This document shows positions 12,990-14,581 of a DNA stretch of 14,581 nt, one piece after another. Where the stretch lies: positions 1 to 14,581 of the forward strand of contig JAVBOJ010000157.1 of assembly GCA_031550755.1 (NCBI GenBank), given 5' to 3'. This DNA comes from JAVBOJ01 sp031550755 (GTDB taxonomy: Bacteria; Bacillota; Clostridia; Oscillospirales; UBA929). The position numbers and the translations under genes are program-made. Each line of letters opens with the position of its first letter. Within the stretch, counting starts at the first letter, position 1. Under the pieces are notes generated by a model that saw only the letters and a program-made list of their open reading frames with translations, did not search any database and was not told the origin of the DNA.

Positions 12990-14581
12990 ATGAAAAAAAG
13001 AGTGTTTTTTCTCCTCAAACGCGTGACGATGATTCTTTTGCCGGCCGTTTTGCTGTTGTCGTCCGCCCCGCAGGGGCTGGCCGTCGAGGCCGATCCGCTG
13101 CTGCGCATCGGGCTTTTGTACGGGAGCGCCGCCCTGCCGGCGGTCAATCTGGAAAACCACACCGGCAGCGGTTACCGGTTCGGCTATCTTGACGGGACGA
13201 GCTTTAATCAGCTCGGCTCGACCGGGGAGACCAAGATCACCATGGTCAAAAACCGCAACATCTATATGAAAAACAGCCTGTATTACGACGCCGATCCGCC
13301 CGAGGGCAGCACCCTCATCGGCGCGTATCATATCGATCTGGGCCGTACATATGACAGCGCCGCGTCCGCCGAGAGCGCCGCCGCCGAGCTCTCCGCCCGC
13401 GGCGTGGGTGGGTTTGTATCCTACTCCGACGGGGCTTGGTATGTGCGCGGCGGTAGCTACAATTCCTCGGCGGGCGCGCAGGCGGCCATCGACAGCCTCG
13501 GTCTTTCGGGCGCGAAGCCCGTCACCGGCAGCGCCTATTGCGTCACCGTCGTGCAGACAAACTCGGGCAAAATATTGTGGCAGTTTGACGGCGGGTCGTT
13601 CCGCTCTCTGGTGGTCTATCCCTCGCGCGGGGAGGTTTCCGCGCCCGTGACCTGGTTTAAGGGCTACCGTTATTACGGCATGTTTGAATACCGCCGCTTG
13701 GACGGCAACAATATCACGGTCATAGGCCGGGTGTCCATGCAGGACTATCTCAAGGGGGTCATCCCCTATGAGATGAGCCCGTCGTGGCCGCTGGAGGCCC
13801 TCAAGGCGCAGGCGCTGTGCGCCAAATCGTACGCCGCCTGCAACATGAACAAGCACAGAAACGCCGGGTTTGACCTCTGCAACACCACCGACTGTCAGGT
13901 GTATTACGGCGTGTCTGGCGCGGGCGCAAACTCCGACCGCGCGGTGGACGAAACCTACGGGCTCTACATCTTCCACAACGGCGCGGTGGCCAACACGTTC
14001 TACCACGCCTCCAACGGCGGCTCCACCGAGGACGCCGTCAACGTCTGGAGCACCGACCTGCCCTATCTCACGGCCGTGCCGGACAATTTTGAGAACCTCG
14101 CCCGCGCGGCGTACGGCATCTGGCAGACCACCTATACAAACGAGCAGATCACACAGATCCTGCGCGAGAAGGGGTACAACAACGGCCCCATTGTCAGCGC
14201 CTATGTCGATCAGTTCACGCCGTCGGGCAATGTCTACCGGCTGACCTTTGTGGATTCCTCCGGCAAAAAGTACAATTTTGAAAAGGAAAAAGCCCGGCTG
14301 ATCCTCAACAGTCCCACCCTCAAGCTCTACACCTACAGCCAGCGGTTCGCCGTCTCGGGCAGCAGCACCATGACGGTCAAGGGGCAGGGCGGGGCTGTGA
14401 CCACGACGGAAAGCCTCGGCGGCGTTTACGCCATCGGAGCCGGCGGCTTGCAGCAGATGACCGGCAGCCTGTCCGACGTGAAGATCCGAACCGCGAGCTG
14501 CGTGTTGTCGCTACGCATCCAGACCTACGGGGTCTTTGTCTTCTTCGGGCGCGGCCACGGCCACAATGTCTGCATGAGCCA
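12990..14581 (+). CDS. SpoIID/LytB domain protein (partial, cut by window end)
   Basis: An open frame of 530 residues runs off the window end. It has a signal peptide (about 1-31), a region resembling a peptidoglycan-binding SPOR fold (about 110-170, with WYVRGGSYNSSAGAQAAI) and a SpoIID domain starting near 243. The key block GVIPYEMSPSWPLEALKAQA (257-274) places the likely catalytic Glu at 261. DLCNTTDCQVYYG (295-307) and FYHASNGGST (337-346) follow. The family ending GRGxGHGVGMSQ appears as GRGHGHNVCMS at 520-530, so only a short part is missing. SpoIID is a lytic transglycosylase that removes denuded glycan during engulfment; LytB-type relatives modify amidases. ATG 12990 is chosen because AGGAG is 6 bases ahead; ATG 12987 is 3 bases from it. 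The length exceeds classic SpoIID (about 340 residues), so it is a paralogue with additions. Confidence 0.9.
   Translation, partial: MKKRVFFLLKRVTMILLPAVLLLSSAPQGLAVEADPLLRIGLLYGSAALPAVNLENHTGSGYRFGYLDGTSFNQLGSTGETKITMVKNRNIYMKNSLYYDADPPEGSTLIGAYHIDLGRTYDSAASAESAAAELSARGVGGFVSYSDGAWYVRGGSYNSSAGAQAAIDSLGLSGAKPVTGSAYCVTVVQTNSGKILWQFDGGSFRSLVVYPSRGEVSAPVTWFKGYRYYGMFEYRRLDGNNITVIGRVSMQDYLKGVIPYEMSPSWPLEALKAQALCAKSYAACNMNKHRNAGFDLCNTTDCQVYYGVSGAGANSDRAVDETYGLYIFHNGAVANTFYHASNGGSTEDAVNVWSTDLPYLTAVPDNFENLARAAYGIWQTTYTNEQITQILREKGYNNGPIVSAYVDQFTPSGNVYRLTFVDSSGKKYNFEKEKARLILNSPTLKLYTYSQRFAVSGSSTMTVKGQGGAVTTTESLGGVYAIGAGGLQQMTGSLSDVKIRTASCVLSLRIQTYGVFVFFGRGHGHNVCMS

Noticed and set aside
12945..14006. 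Minus-strand ORF of 353 codons antisense to the SpoIID/LytB gene
   Set aside because: The plus strand holds an uninterrupted SpoIID frame with a signal peptide and catalytic block; the antisense frame also runs into the riboswitch promoter.
1..14581. CRISPR array, tRNA or rRNA genes
   Set aside because: No regularly spaced repeats of CRISPR size, and no cloverleaf or rRNA-like stretch was seen in the short intergenic gaps.

Overview
The window reads as chromosomal DNA of a GC-rich, endospore-forming Clostridia-type Firmicute. The evidence is a cotJ spore-coat operon, a CwlD-like cortex amidase, a SpoIID/LytB protein, a CotH-family protein, Gram-positive ribosome binding sites (AGGAGG types, frequent GTG/TTG starts), and an L-box lysine riboswitch. 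I cannot name a species. Nearly all of the window is assigned; most long antisense ORFs are by-products of GC-rich codon use.

Layout. 1-271: the C-terminal end of an IS1182-type transposase and a strong hairpin terminator. 272-3569 (minus): a three-gene operon for a VTC-domain polyphosphate polymerase-like protein, a DUF4956 membrane protein and a membrane-anchored CotH-family kinase-like protein. It is preceded by a promoter carrying 11-bp direct repeats of Pho-box type. 3740-4741 (plus): a secreted M23 peptidase, abutting tail-to-tail a small holin-like gene (4742-5056, minus). 5125-6006 (plus): an SDR oxidoreductase, sharing a 19-bp-stem bidirectional terminator with the cotJ operon (6058-7114, minus), where CotJA and CotJB are fused and followed by the manganese-catalase-like CotJC. 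7369-8712 (plus): an unidentified membrane protein and a CwlD-like amidase. 8763-9701 (minus): a GH43-like protein. 9799-12554 (minus): asd-dapA-dapB, led by a complete lysine riboswitch with terminator and promoter (12632-12948). 12990-14581 (plus): a SpoIID/LytB protein cut by the window edge.

How the genes fit together. The asd-dapA-dapB operon makes the diaminopimelate/lysine precursor (tetrahydrodipicolinate) and is under lysine feedback through RNA. That product feeds cell wall, lysine and spore dipicolinate, which suits the surrounding peptidoglycan and sporulation genes. The most interesting unit is the VTC-DUF4956-CotH operon: its parts suggest a membrane-associated phosphoryl-transfer or polyphosphate system, and the promoter repeats suggest control by phosphate starvation. 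The function of that module, the holin-like protein and the 7369-7953 membrane protein cannot be settled from sequence alone.
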